A stretch of DNA of 64,000 nt from Roseovarius aestuarii. Lineage in GTDB: Bacteria > Pseudomonadota > Alphaproteobacteria > Rhodobacterales > Rhodobacteraceae. How positions within the stretch are numbered: position 1 is the first letter of the stretch; each line of letters starts with the position of its first letter. The stretch lies in assembly GCA_027214255.1 (NCBI GenBank), contig JAPWHL010000008.1:1-64000 (forward strand), given 5' to 3'. The position numbers were made by a program, and so were the translations under genes. Shown in pieces: positions 1-8,147 of the stretch. The notes under the pieces were generated by a model. The model was not told where the DNA came from. It worked only from the letters and a program-made list of their open reading frames with translations, and searched no databases.

Positions 1-142
1 AGAACTGCTTATCAATCACGCGCATCAGATCGAGGTTCATCTCGCTCTCGCCTTTGGGTTCATAGTAAAATGACGACCGCGAGATCGACAACAACGCGCA
101 TTGCTTACCAACAGACAGGCCCGGGATATTTGGCTCAACCAT
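1..142 (-). CDS. IS3-family transposase OrfB, N-terminal part (runs off left edge)
   Basis: The reading frame starts at ATG 142 on the minus strand and is still open at position 1. It gives about 47 residues with the motifs LSISRSSFYYEPKGESEM and MNLDLMRVIDKQF, which are typical of the OrfB N-terminus in this IS3 subgroup. The DDE catalytic core is outside the window. OrfB of this family is normally made by frameshifting or re-initiation after orfA, whose stop lies at 151-153, just upstream. Whether the full transposase is intact cannot be judged here. Confidence 0.8.
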   Translation of the reverse strand, partial: MVEPNIPGLSVGKQCALLSISRSSFYYEPKGESEMNLDLMRVIDKQF

Positions 143-150
143 TTTGCGCC

Positions 151-442
151 TCACTTTCCGGTCCACGGCTTGAGCTTTCGTGACAAAAAATCATTGGCGA
201 CAGCCAGCTCCCCGATCTTGGCGTGCAAATCTTTGACCTGCCCTTCATCAATCTCCGGCGCTTTCCGGCTGCCGCGCAAAGACACCCGACGCGCCTTCAA
301 GCAAGGCCCGCTTCCATTGATGGATCATCGTCGGGTGAACCCCGAACCGACTGGCCAGTTCGCTGACCGTTTCTTCGCCCTTCAGCGCGTCCAACGCCAC
401 CTTGGCTTTGAATTCTGGATGATGTTGCTTCCGTTTCGACAT
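151..442 (-). pseudogene. IS3-family OrfA, frameshifted
   Basis: The first 56 or so codons encode a normal IS3 OrfA helix-turn-helix (MSKRKQHHPEFKAKVALDAL, then SELASRFGVHPTMIHQWKRA). The frame then breaks near 270-275 and reads into a stop at 248. In the next frame the expected family sequence resumes (RGSRKAPEIDEGQVKDLHAK, then DFLSRKLKPWTGK) and stops at 151. The pattern fits loss of two bases in the codons after GVF. OrfA supplies the DNA-binding half of the transposase, so this copy is probably unable to transpose by itself. Confidence 0.8.
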
Positions 443-522
443 ATCTGAGCTCCTTCGTGTTGAAGATCAGCAGACTACAAATCGCAGCTTACGTCAGCGT
501 CCGATTTTCGGGGGGTAGCTCA

Positions 523-723
523 GTTCTCGACCCGCTTCGCCCCACTTGTTCATATCACGGTCTGGGTCACTTTGGTCCTCTTCGCCCTGATGAAATCGAA
601 TTCGTCATGGATGGCTGTGACATCCCCCAGCGAGTTCGCCCTATCGAGTTGGATGACGACTTGCTCGTTGACGATGAAGACGACTTTTCGCCTTTGACGT
701 CGTGGCTCAAGACCGCCGCATAG
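523..723 (+). pseudogene. C-terminal remnant of an unidentified acidic protein
   Basis: Directly after the IS end an open frame of about 66 codons runs to a stop at 723. Its end is strongly acidic (PIELDDDLLVDDEDDFSPLT) and looks like a real protein tail rather than random translation. No start of its own is evident, and its upstream part would lie under the IS, so it may be a gene split by the insertion. I do not recognise the family. A chance open frame remains possible. Confidence 0.25.
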
Positions 724-864
724 TCAGCTTCCAAACTGAATGCGCACTTAACGCCTGCTGGTCTCAAGCAGGCCCTAGAGCATGCCGACTTTGTCGAGCG
801 CTCCCAATACCCCGTTCATTGGGCCACACCGTGCCCACCAAGAAAACCGCAAGGAAACTCAACA

Positions 865-1329
865 ATGACTAACACAGAAATCACCATTCACACCGACGGC
901 TGCTGCCTTGGTAACCCCGGCAAAGGAGGCTTCGCCGCAGTCGTCCGTCGCTACGAAAATGGCGTCGAGATCAAGAAACGAGTTGTCAGCGACAACGCCC
1001 CGGAAACCACAAACAACAAGATGGAGTTGATGGCTGCCATCGCTGGTTTGCGCCAAATAATGCGAAACGAGCCAGCTAAAATCACAGTCTATTCAGATAG
1101 CCAGTATGTCGTGCTTGGGATGTCTGAACGGTTGCCCAAATGGCAGGCAAAAGGATGGCGCACAGCAAGCGGGCAGCCCGTCAAGAACAAAGAGCTTTGG
1201 GAGGAACTTCTGGCTGTCGCCGACGGACTGGACGTGCGATGGGAGTGGGTCCGTGGTCACAACGGCGACCCTCTCAACGAAGAGGCAGACAGCCTAGCAA
1301 ATCAGGCGGCTTCCAAACAGTCTCTATAG
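865..1329 (+). CDS. rnhA: Ribonuclease HI
   Basis: This cytoplasmic endonuclease cuts the RNA strand of RNA-DNA hybrids, removing replication primers and R-loops. The 154-residue protein has the usual length and a full active site: Asp11 in TDGCCLGNPGKGG, Glu54 in NNKMELMAAI, Asp78 in YSDSQYV, His132 in VRGHNGDPLNE and Asp142 in the terminal EEADSLAN. The ATG at 865 is preceded by an AAGGAAA ribosome-binding site. It lies outside the 18-bp repeat that may mark the island border at 1793. The 3' neighbour stretch to 1824 has no gene. Confidence 0.95.
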   Translation: MTNTEITIHTDGCCLGNPGKGGFAAVVRRYENGVEIKKRVVSDNAPETTNNKMELMAAIAGLRQIMRNEPAKITVYSDSQYVVLGMSERLPKWQAKGWRTASGQPVKNKELWEELLAVADGLDVRWEWVRGHNGDPLNEEADSLANQAASKQSL

Positions 1330-1792
1330 CCTGCATGACCGTTGGTCCCATTCAGTTTCTCTGGGTGGGGCCTTTTGAGGCGCGATGTCGCCGTGTTGCC
1401 CCTTCAGTAATGCAGAACTCCACCTGCACCCGCGAGAGGAAGCCTACTGGCAATCCAAAGAGGCGTGGAAAGGCATGTGAAAAGTGAAACCAAGCGATGG
1501 CTCTCGAATGAAGACCAAACCTGAACGACTGCCCCTGCAGATGAACTCATCTAGTGAGGAAGCAGACCCCTTGAGGGGACGAAACACGGACTCGAACCGC
1601 CGACGTGTTTGGGAACCACATTGATCATAGGCGAAAGCCATTAGATGGTCCTGACAAGCCGTTTTCCTGCCTCGCTCACGACACACAAAACGTGGCCACT
1701 ACGACACACTTTTGGGACCGACTATGTGGTGATCTATAGGGTAACCGGTTGTTTATACTGATAGTTTTTCCCAGTAAGAGTTCGTTCGGGGG
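1330..1792. other. Gene-poor stretch between rnhA and the island border
   Basis: No convincing reading frame is present. On the minus strand, 1576-1650 contains an exact B-box-like GGTTCGAGTCC and a loop resembling a CCC anticodon, but the rest does not fold as a tRNA. It is best read as a decayed tRNA or chance similarity. The 18-bp repeat begins at 1793. Confidence 0.4.
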
Positions 1793-1810
1793 CGTGTGGG
1801 GGCACCATTT
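1793..1810 (+). repeat. Left copy of 18-bp direct repeat, putative attL
   Basis: The sequence CGTGTGGGGGCACCATTT is identical to 36122-36139 and in the same orientation. It contains GGGGGCACCA, which resembles a tRNA 3' end, but no tRNA body can be folded next to it. Confidence 0.55.
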
Positions 1811-1824
1811 ATAACTGAAATAGT

Positions 1825-2040
1825 TCATTTATTCACCTTTTCTTGGCTATGGTCCCCCATTTGGTCCCCCAGCCCCATAATGAAGTTTTTTACTTCCACT
1901 GGATCCACAAAAGACATGGATCCACGTTTGTGAATCACGATGTGCCCTTCATTTCTCCACCGGTAGAGAGTTGATTTGTGAACACCAAATGCAGATTGCG
2001 CCTGCGACACCCGAACCGTGATAGCTGCCTGATACCCCAT
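1825..2040 (-). CDS. Small helix-turn-helix protein, excisionase-like
   Basis: The 71-residue protein contains a compact MerR/excisionase-type helix-turn-helix (SQAQSAFGVHKSTLYRWRNE) followed by a beta-wing (HIVIHKRGSMSFVDPVEVKNF). Such proteins bind DNA to direct recombination or repress promoters. I chose the ATG at 2040 because it follows the stop of the upstream helix-turn-helix gene by one base (TGACATG), indicating translational coupling. An in-frame start at 2109 would overlap that gene by 68 bases. It lies against the left island repeat, where an excisionase would be expected. The exact function is inferred. Confidence 0.6.
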   Translation of the reverse strand: MGYQAAITVRVSQAQSAFGVHKSTLYRWRNEGHIVIHKRGSMSFVDPVEVKNFIMGLGDQMGDHSQEKVNK

Positions 2041-2041
2041 G

Positions 2042-2269
2042 TCAGACGGCCTCGCCGCTTGATGTACGGTCGGCTGCGAGGGCAAGACGTTCAACGTAGC
2101 AGTCAACATCCAACTCGCGCCACCGGTTCAAACGACCGACCTTCATCGGTGGGGGAAAGTTGCCCTCGGCAATGAGGTTGTGGATGTGACGCTTCGAGAT
2201 ACGAAGGCGGGCAGCAACATCCTCTGACGTGAGTAAAGACGTGCCGCAAGAAACTGGTTTCTGGTTCAT
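2042..2269 (-). CDS. AlpA/excisionase-type helix-turn-helix protein
   Basis: This 75-residue protein has the signature of the small DNA-binding family that includes AlpA and excisionases: LLTSEDVAARLRISKRHIHN as the helix-turn-helix, then FPPPMKVGRLNRWRELDVD as the wing. Relatives regulate prophage integrase genes or bend DNA during excision. It is translated just ahead of a second helix-turn-helix gene with a one-base gap, so the pair is probably one operon. Their position beside the left border suggests they serve the island integrase, but they could also be leftovers of a different element. Confidence 0.7.
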   Translation of the reverse strand: MNQKPVSCGTSLLTSEDVAARLRISKRHIHNLIAEGNFPPPMKVGRLNRWRELDVDCYVERLALAADRTSSGEAV

Positions 2270-2364
2270 TATGAGCCCTTTGCGTATTTTCTTGCACCAC
2301 GTTACTTAGTGATTCCCGCCCGTTCCTCTGGCGCTTCCCCCGTGCATCATTTTGCATCGCCTGA

Positions 2365-2683
2365 TTAAATGAAACAGCCGGTTGGAGTACGAGCCTCTTT
2401 CCAGAGCGCTCCGGTTTCCCATTCAAAAAAACAGCCCGCCTCGGCGGTATCAACAATCACTTTTGGGGCAAAGTCGACGGCACATCATCTGTGCTTCAAT
2501 GGCCCGCATTGCATCGACGTTAACGTCTAGGGCCTCGTCGCTTGTATCCAGGTCGTGCGTCCAAGCATTGTTGATAGCGCCTCTCAAGTTGCATCGCTCG
2601 CGAGAAAGGCGAAGTATTTCAGTGTTTCCGACTCTGGGGGCCGCGGGGCAACTGCAGGCGCAGCAATCGCCGCAACCGAACAT
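2365..2683 (-). pseudogene. Frameshifted small conserved protein of Rhodobacterales mobile regions
   Basis: One frame runs from ATG 2683 and contains NTEILRLSRERCNLRGAINN followed by DVNVDAMRAIEAQMM, then goes out of frame into a stop at 2450. In the next frame the protein continues (VDFAPKVIVDTAEAGCFFEW, then ETGALWKEARTPTGCF) to a stop at 2365. From memory, small roseobacter phage and plasmid proteins carry similar helices ending in AKVI-DTA and WETGALWKEA. The function of that family is unknown to me. The break lies near 2455-2480. Confidence 0.55.
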
Positions 2684-2825
2684 GCCGCTTTCTTTCGATT
2701 TCCCCGACGATCCATGTGGTTACCCTTTGTGCTATTGTCCTGCATTTTGATTGCTGAACCAGAGGCCAACCTTGTGAGTTTTGCCGTTTCCACAGTTTAC
2801 ATTGTGATCTCCTTCTAGTGTGGTA

Positions 2826-2876
2826 ATACTTTTGGTATCACGCCATATGGGCACCTCATGTCAATACTAAAAGTAT
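2826..2876. promoter_or_regulatory. Paired operators at the XRE regulator promoter
   Basis: Two 13-bp palindromes face each other 38 bp apart: ATACTTTTGGTAT at 2826-2838 and ATACTAAAAGTAT at 2864-2876. The reverse complement of the second matches the first in 12 of 13 positions. The second overlaps codons 3-7 of the XRE gene. This is the expected layout for autorepression by a Cro/CI-like dimer. The assignment to this protein is an inference from position. Confidence 0.55.
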
Positions 2877-3121
2877 CAATAAAGCAGATTAGAGCCGCTA
2901 GGGCCCTCCTTGGATGGTCGCAAAATGACCATGCGGAAAGATCTGGCGTTTCCCTTCCGACCATCAAGCGACTTGAAAGTGCCGGTGGTGAATTAGGCGG
3001 TCTTCAGTCCACTTCTGATAAACTTTTAGATGCCCTAGCTGACGCAGGTGCAATTTTCATACAAGAGAATGGCGAAGGGCCGGGTGTACGCCTTAGAAAA
3101 AAGTCCGTGGGAACGGGCTGA
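2858..3121 (+). CDS. XRE-family (Cro/CI-like) transcriptional regulator
   Basis: The 87-residue protein has one helix-turn-helix domain covering about residues 8-65, with the recognisable core RAARALLGWSQNDHAERSG then VSLPTIKRLE. The tail AGAIFIQENGEGPGVRLRK is characteristic of a small alphaproteobacterial XRE subfamily. It probably represses its own promoter and neighbouring mobile-element genes. Two inverted ATACTTTT-type sites flank and overlap the start codon. The ATG at 2858 gives the normal family length. Confidence 0.8.
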   Translation: MSILKVSIKQIRAARALLGWSQNDHAERSGVSLPTIKRLESAGGELGGLQSTSDKLLDALADAGAIFIQENGEGPGVRLRKKSVGTG

Positions 3122-3375
3122 ACTCTGACGCCGGCGTTCCCTATGATGATCTTCCCAGCAACCATGCAGATTGGTTTTCAGATACTCCTCACGATTGACC
3201 CTCAGAACCGACTATCCTTGACCAATTTCAGCTATTACCGGATGGGGAGCGCCATCCGCATGGTGAAATCCGCGATCTATTTGGAGACTGTCGAACGCTC
3301 GGATTCTGGCGTTGGGCTGGCTTACACGGAAAGCGGCATGGGCGCTCTTGGCGAAGACAGGTTTATATTCCGTAA

Positions 3376-3639
3376 CCGAACCGTTTAAAGTCCGACGACG
3401 ACTTGGTTAAGAAAATCGGCAAGGATGCGGCGCTTAAGGTTTGCCAGCATTTTGGAGGGGCAACGCTTGACCTGCCAAGCGCATGGTCGACGGAAAGAAC
3501 CGCAGCTCAACGATATGCGCGGATCCTGTTGACATAACAAAGTCTGCCTCCCAAAGAAATTGCGAGTGAGGTCTCCCTAAGCGGATACAATATCTCAGCA
3601 TATCAAGTGCGCGAATGGCTCAAAAATGGCAAGAAGTGA
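3376..3639 (+). pseudogene. Remnant of a helix-turn-helix, Mor-like regulator
   Basis: In one frame the region encodes DDDLVKKIGKDAALKVCQHF, then GGATLDLPSAW, STERTAAQRYARILLT, a TAA stop at 3535-3537, and after it LPPKEIASEVSLSGYNIS and AYQVREWLKNGKK to a stop at 3637. The pattern of a GG-x-LP segment followed by a C-terminal helix-turn-helix recalls the Mu Mor/C activator family. The internal stop and lack of a clear start indicate a dead gene. The upstream stretch from 3122 has no convincing gene. Confidence 0.4.
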
Positions 3640-3665
3640 GACGGGTGTGCAGTGGATACCGCTTT

Positions 3666-3941
3666 TCAGGTTAGTCCAATTTTAAATCTGGAAATTGAAG
3701 CATCCACTGGCCTCTGGCTAACCAGATGGACCCATAGCAATGCATCGTTCTCAAAGCACGCCCAGCGCAGATAGGTTCCGACGTCCTCCTGCGCATCACG
3801 CTGGGCGGCGCGTTCGATAGCGCGATCCAGCGCCTTGGGGCCGTCAGGCGGATTGGGGTGATCGTTCCGGGTTTCGGTCGCGACCTCGATGATCCGTTTC
3901 TCAGACAACCCGAGGTCATCGAACCAGCGGCGAACGTGCAA
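3666..3941 (-). pseudogene. C-terminal piece of a helix-turn-helix mobile-element protein
   Basis: This frame gives VRRWFDDLGLSEKRIIEVAT and then NPPDGPKALDRAIERAAQRD, a run that looks like the natural continuation of the tail of the gene at 3957-4730 (which ends DRFFAEMLSALGF...LPTWW). A frameshift near 3945-3960 separates the two. The sense of the whole is a winged-helix protein with an alpha-helical C-terminal domain of the kind found in roseobacter prophages and islands. The function is unknown. It has no start signal of its own. Confidence 0.45.
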
Positions 3942-3956
3942 CCGTGCTGGCCTACC

Positions 3957-4730
3957 CTACCACCATGTCGGGAGGGTCGCATTGACGGCAAAGCCCAGCG
4001 CGCTGAGCATCTCTGCGAAGAACCGATCAAAATCGGCCTCCCGCGTAGCTGCGTCCTCCTCCTGCTTTACAGGTTTACTTAGGGGTTCTCTTATAAGGTT
4101 AATCTCTGGATTCCGGAGATGGCTTTGGGCAAAATCAGGAAATCGCACCATGTCCGGAAACAAGGGTTGGGTCGGCGTTCTGTTCTTCCTCCGTTCCCGC
4201 AATTCCATCTCCGGTTTTCGGAGTTGGCTTTGGTGGAAACCCATCCACGCCCCCCCCCCCAGGATGTAGCGCGTTGCTTTGCGCTTGTGCGTGCGCGGAT
4301 CATAGCTGCGAACCCGGTGGATCAGGCGCAGCTCCTCCAGCCTGGTGAGATGGTTTTTCAGCGCTGATCCTGACATTTCCGCGTCTTCGGCCAATGCGCC
4401 CAGCGCATCGTCGACGGAGCGCACGAGCGCCCAGCCGAAGCCCTGCGTCAGCACGGCATCGCGAAACGCCTCCTGCGAGGGGCGCCATCGGCCCTTCGGA
4501 GCTTTAAGTTCCAGAAACAGAACGCGCCGGTCGCAGAGCACCATCAGGTTGGCAAAACCAGCATGCACGCCCATGCCGACGAGGATCGCCTGGCGCTTTG
4601 CGCCGCGGGGGCAAGCCTCCGTCACTTCATTGGCGCAGTGATGGATGATGGTGGTGCGGGGCAGAATGAGCCGCAACGTCTGTACGACGGTACGCTGCAG
4701 TTCGGCCTCGGGCGTGTGGTGGCGCTTCAT
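3957..4730 (-). CDS. VRR-NUC domain nuclease fused to a winged-helix segment
   Basis: Residues about 10-115 form a VRR-NUC fold of the PD-(D/E)XK nuclease group, with the core RGAKRQAILVGMGVHAGFAN, then LFLELKAPKGRWRPSQ containing the catalytic E-x-K, and a final WALVRSVDDALGAL. Phage VRR-NUC proteins usually end about there. Here the frame continues into SALKNHLTRLEELRLIHRVR, a winged helix, and an unrelated C-terminal region that is cut by a frameshift at 3957. I read this as two neighbouring genes joined by a deletion. An 11-base G run on the coding strand (4250-4260) lies in the joined part and is prone to slippage or miscalling. Function in the cell is therefore uncertain. Confidence 0.6.
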   Translation of the reverse strand: MKRHHTPEAELQRTVVQTLRLILPRTTIIHHCANEVTEACPRGAKRQAILVGMGVHAGFANLMVLCDRRVLFLELKAPKGRWRPSQEAFRDAVLTQGFGWALVRSVDDALGALAEDAEMSGSALKNHLTRLEELRLIHRVRSYDPRTHKRKATRYILGGGAWMGFHQSQLRKPEMELRERRKNRTPTQPLFPDMVRFPDFAQSHLRNPEINLIREPLSKPVKQEEDAATREADFDRFFAEMLSALGFAVNATLPTWW

Positions 4731-4738
4731 CGTGCCAC

Positions 4739-5074
4739 CTAACCATCTTGATCCCGCTGCGGGGCGCTACGGGTTGGCTGCCGTGCGTCGATGACCACCA
4801 GCAGAATGCGGGCTTCCTCGCGTTCCTGGTCATCATCACCGGCGCCCTCCGGCACGGCGGCGGCTCGGGGCGGCCTGCTCCTGCTCTTCCAACCAGTCCT
4901 CGACTGCAGCGCGGCGGTAATAGACCTTGCGCCCAGCGCGCACGCAGGGCGGGCCGGTGCGTGGGCTTCCCTGCGGCGCAAAGGGTCGACCGACTAGCCG
5001 AGTTCCCGCGCCAGGTCGAGACGGCTGATCCAGCCGACCAGCAGCTTGCGGGGTTTTTCCTTCGATTCTGGCAT
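4739..5074 (-). pseudogene. Helix-turn-helix (excisionase-like) gene with a stop and a frameshift
   Basis: From ATG 5074 the frame reads PRKLLVGWISRLDLARELG, then a TAG, then SVDPLRRREAH. After a one-base shift the expected remainder appears: RTGPPCVRAGRKVYYRRAAV followed by EDWLEEQEQAA. Together this is a typical phage helix-turn-helix protein that binds DNA with a beta-wing. It lies just upstream of the VRR-NUC gene in the same orientation, so the two were probably once one operon. Both lesions make it non-functional. Confidence 0.6.
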
Positions 5075-5309
5075 CGATCCGAGATGCGGCATTGGATGTC
5101 GCCCTGTTCTGACCCCGTGACTGGTCGTGTCTGGGGCATTTGAAGAGACAAGTGAGCGCTGAGGCCTAGGGGTGGCGGCGAGGCGCAGGGTGGCACAAAG
5201 GGGGCGACCTTTCCGCCATTCTGCGCCTCCCAGCCACCTTGGTCCTCATGCTTGCCTTCATATTACAGCGAAACCACGCCTCGTATCGGATGCAAGAAGG
5301 ACAGGACAC

Positions 5310-6562
5310 ATGCCAGAACGCACCAAGCTGACCGAGAAATTGCTCCGCGAGGCCGTGCCCATCGTCGGGCGCGATTACCAGATTTTCGACACCGACGTGT
5401 GCGGGTTCGCGGCCTGCATCTATCGCGGCGACGGACGGGCTTTCACGATCGACTATCGCCACGCCGGGCGGCAGCGTTGGATGACCTTTGGCCGGTGGCC
5501 GGAATGGCCGGTGTCAGCGGCACGCGAGCGGGCCAAGGAAATCCGCCGCGAGATTGATGCCGGGGCTGACCCGTTGGCCCAGCGCGGAGCGCCGCGTGTG
5601 AACGATCTGATCGAGCGCTACTGCGCCCAGCATCTGCCAAAGCTGGCGGAGCGCAACGCCGCCAACTGGCGCGCCTCGCTGGCCAAGCTGGTGGCCCCGG
5701 TCTGGGGCCGGAAACTTGTGACGGAAATCACCTCGACCGACGTCGACAAGCTGCTGAACAAGATCGCCGAGGGCCGAGCGCGGCCGCACAAGGACAAACC
5801 CAACAACCGGGCGCGAAAATTGCAGCCCGCAAAGCCCACGCCGGTGCGCGCCAACCGGATGGGAGAGGTGTGGCGCAAGATGTTCACGCTGGCGGTAGCA
5901 TGGGGCTGGTGCACCGACAACCCCGCCCAGCGCTTTCACCGCCGCATTGAGACGCCCCGCGAGCGTTTCGTGTACTAGGAGGAGATCACCAGCTTGGGCG
6001 CCGCATTGGATGCGGCGGAAGACCGGCGAGCGGCTGATATCATCCGCATGTGCATGCTGACCAGCGCGCGGTTGGGCGAGGTGCGGCAGGCGCGGTTCGA
6101 ACAGTTCAACCTTGAACATCTGAGCTGGTCGAAACCACCGATGATGACAAAACAGCGCCGCGCGCATCGCGTGCCGATCTCGGACGAGACCGCCGCCATC
6201 GTGCGCCAGCGCCAGTTGTCGGTGCCAAGCGGGACGCCGTGGCTGTTCCCCGGCGATACGTCCGGCCAGCCGGTGCAGGAGGTGCGGCGGTTCTGGGTAC
6301 AGATCCTGAAGCAATGCGCGCTGCAGGACGTAAGCATCCACGACTTGCGTCACACCTTTGCCTCTCGCTCGTCAGCGGTGGGGCGTCACTGGAAATGATC
6401 GGCAAGCTACTGGGCCACTGCCAAACGCAGACCACGCTGCGCTATGCGCATTTGATGGATTCGCCCCTGCGCGCCGGGGTCGATGCCGTCGCCAGCGCCT
6501 TCCGGCCAAAGCCCCAGCTGGTTCACGACGCGGACGATCACGGCGACAAAAAGCCTGTCTGA
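5310..6562 (+). pseudogene. Tyrosine recombinase (phage integrase), broken twice
   Basis: A full integrase can be read across two lesions. From ATG 5310 (preceded by AAGGACAGG) the arm-binding and core-binding domains run to a TAG at 5976-5978. The same frame then resumes (EEITSLGAALDAAEDRRAAD) with the first catalytic Arg region TSARLGEVRQARFEQF and the HDLRHTFAS box. A one-base loss near 6365 shifts the frame, after which LVSGGASLEMIGKLLGHC and TLRYAHLMDSP supply the final His and Tyr. The catalytic residues are all still recognisable, so the decay is recent or the lesions could be sequence errors. It is distinct from the intact integrase at 34804-36039. Confidence 0.8.
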
Positions 6563-6587
6563 CGCGGCCCGGCGCGGATCCGGATCA

Positions 6588-6995
6588 TCACGCCTCTTCT
6601 CGTCGCTGGGCTCTCCAGATCGGTGTGATCCGACGTCGAATGCTGCCGCTGTCGGGCCTCTTCTTGCCGTCCGTCTGATCCGCGAACCAGTCCTGCATCA
6701 CGGCGACCAGCTCGGCTTGCGTCACGGGCAGCCCGTGGTCGTGAATGCGCAGCATCAAGGCAACCGTCATCCCCTCCCAGCCATAGGATATTGACGCGCC
6801 AGGCTCAGCCTTCACGCGCCGAACCATGTCGTTTTCCTCTTCAAAGGCATGTACCTCTTCAGCCAGCATCATCATGTCGGCGACAGAGATGCCTCCAGCG
6901 GGATCGGTAATCAGCAGCCAGTCCTGGCGCGTCAGAGGCTGGATGCGCCACATGACGCCTTCGGGGGGGGGCCGGTCCCACTGAACCTCCCCCAT
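6588..6995 (-). CDS. Hypothetical protein of the mobile region
   Basis: The frame encodes 135 residues, convergent with the broken integrase. It has a coherent, soluble composition with segments TRQDWLLITDPAGGISVADM and LAEEVHAFEEEND and no membrane helix or signal peptide. I do not recognise a family. ATG 6995 gives the full frame, and the ATG at 6953 is an alternative start. A nine-base G run (plus strand 6963-6971) lies between the two and could alter the N-terminus. Confidence 0.5.
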   Translation of the reverse strand: MGEVQWDRPPPEGVMWRIQPLTRQDWLLITDPAGGISVADMMMLAEEVHAFEEENDMVRRVKAEPGASISYGWEGMTVALMLRIHDHGLPVTQAELVAVMQDWFADQTDGKKRPDSGSIRRRITPIWRAQRREEA

Positions 6996-7043
6996 TGAAC
7001 GTGCTCATCGCCATTGGCGGATCACCAAAGCATGGAAATGGCC

Positions 7044-8009
7044 TCAGGGTATGAATCCGGAAACATTCGCTGAGGAAAAAACCCGTTCATCTGCAGGGAA
7101 CTTTTGCACCTCTTGATGAAGAATACTGATAAAGCTTTCTTCGGTCACACTGGGCCGGACCTTGGCGTTAGTGATGAGATAGACGTCAATTGGCATCACA
7201 TCTTCGAACGGGGGTAAAGGCCAAAGGCGTCCGTCACGCACATCGCGGGCGGCAATCTGAACCGGGATTGCACCAATTCCAAGGCCTGCTACGACCATAC
7301 GGCGCAACTCCGACAAGGTGTTGGCGACGCCGACAAAGGGGGAGCCAAACCCAACCTCCTTGGACAGATCCGTGATAGACTTCAGTGAGTCTGACAGCAC
7401 TGCAGTTTGATAGGCGATGGCGGTTTGACCGCGCAGATCGTCAATCGTCAGGCCAGTCTTGCCGAACAAGGGATGGGACGGTCCGCAGTAGAATGCACAG
7501 TATTCCTTGAACAGATGGAAGTAGTCGAAATCACTGCGCAGGGTTGCAGCGGGGCAAATGCCAAAGTGTATAATCTTGTTGCTGAGCGACAGGATTAGTT
7601 CCGGCCCGTTCATCACAGTGCTACTTAAGGTAGCCTTAGGATGCGTTTCGTGAAAGCGGGTCAGGGCGGTATCGATCAGGGGGCTGGTCATATGGCTGGC
7701 GGTGGTGATGCGCAGATTCCCTGTCAGGGTCTCTTCGGATTCTGACAGAAACATGGTGATTCGGTCAATCGAGCCGCAAATTTCTACGGCCTCGCGATAC
7801 AGCAGCCGCCCAGCACTGGTCAGACGAAACATATGCGAGCTGCGTTCGGCCAATTGTACACCCAATTGATCTTCGAGATTCTTGAGTGCGGCACTGACCG
7901 CTGGTTGCCCACGCCTAAGGATCTTGGAGGCGCGTGATAGACTTTGGTTCTCAGCAATCACGACGAACGTGTGAAGCAAGTTCCAGTTAATATTTTGCGA
8001 AAGCGCCAT
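7044..8009 (-). CDS. LysR-family transcriptional regulator
   Basis: The 321-residue protein has the LysR winged helix-turn-helix at residues 8-67 (FVVIAENQSLSRASKILRRG, then QPAVSAALKNLEDQLGVQL) and a periplasmic-binding-like effector domain from about residue 95. A GAGGA ribosome-binding site precedes ATG 8009. It sits downstream of proXWV on the same strand. It is the obvious candidate regulator for the importer and the divergent catabolic operon at 11724-14750, whose intergenic region carries inverted repeats. The effector ligand cannot be read from sequence. Confidence 0.9.
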   Translation of the reverse strand: MALSQNINWNLLHTFVVIAENQSLSRASKILRRGQPAVSAALKNLEDQLGVQLAERSSHMFRLTSAGRLLYREAVEICGSIDRITMFLSESEETLTGNLRITTASHMTSPLIDTALTRFHETHPKATLSSTVMNGPELILSLSNKIIHFGICPAATLRSDFDYFHLFKEYCAFYCGPSHPLFGKTGLTIDDLRGQTAIAYQTAVLSDSLKSITDLSKEVGFGSPFVGVANTLSELRRMVVAGLGIGAIPVQIAARDVRDGRLWPLPPFEDVMPIDVYLITNAKVRPSVTEESFISILHQEVQKFPADERVFSSANVSGFIP

Positions 8010-8093
8010 GCCGCGTCCTCAGTTGCAGTCAATTCCAACGGTCATAGTATCAGTCTTTTCGATCAATGGGATACTGCAAAACCAATCCCCACG

Positions 8094-8124
8094 AAAAAGC
8101 GCATCCCGAAACTTCGGGATGCGC
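8094..8124 (-). terminator. Intrinsic terminator after proX
   Basis: A 12-bp stem (GCGCATCCCGAA paired with TTCGGGATGCGC, 8099-8124) is followed on the minus strand by TTTTT at 8094-8098. It lies just downstream of the proX stop and upstream of lysR, so the importer operon probably ends here. Confidence 0.85.
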
Positions 8125-8147
8125 CTACTGTTGCTTTTTGGTAAGTC

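Larger units (their letters stand above)
1..522 (-). mobile_element. IS3-family insertion sequence, right-hand part
   Basis: The element reads on the minus strand and leaves the window on the left. Its outer end lies near 498-522, where the minus strand begins TGAGCTACCCCCCGAAAA, a sequence of the type seen at IS3-family ends. It contains an orfA with a frameshift and the first 47 codons of orfB. The other inverted repeat and any target duplication are outside the window, so the exact boundary is inferred. Confidence 0.75.

Noticed and set aside
1576-1650. Minus-strand sequence with GGTTCGAGTCC and a loop with CCC in the anticodon position, resembling a tRNA
   Set aside because: The spacing between the anticodon arm and T arm is three bases too short, the acceptor stem has no partner and the D arm is absent. 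It is at best a decayed tRNA.
1793-1810. Reading the repeat as the 3' end of a tRNA target gene
   Set aside because: It contains GGGGGCACCA, but no T arm or acceptor 5' strand can be found beside either copy.
3143-3388. 81-codon plus-strand open frame
   Set aside because: No ribosome-binding site and no recognisable family; another frame in the same DNA looks equally protein-like, so this is decayed sequence.
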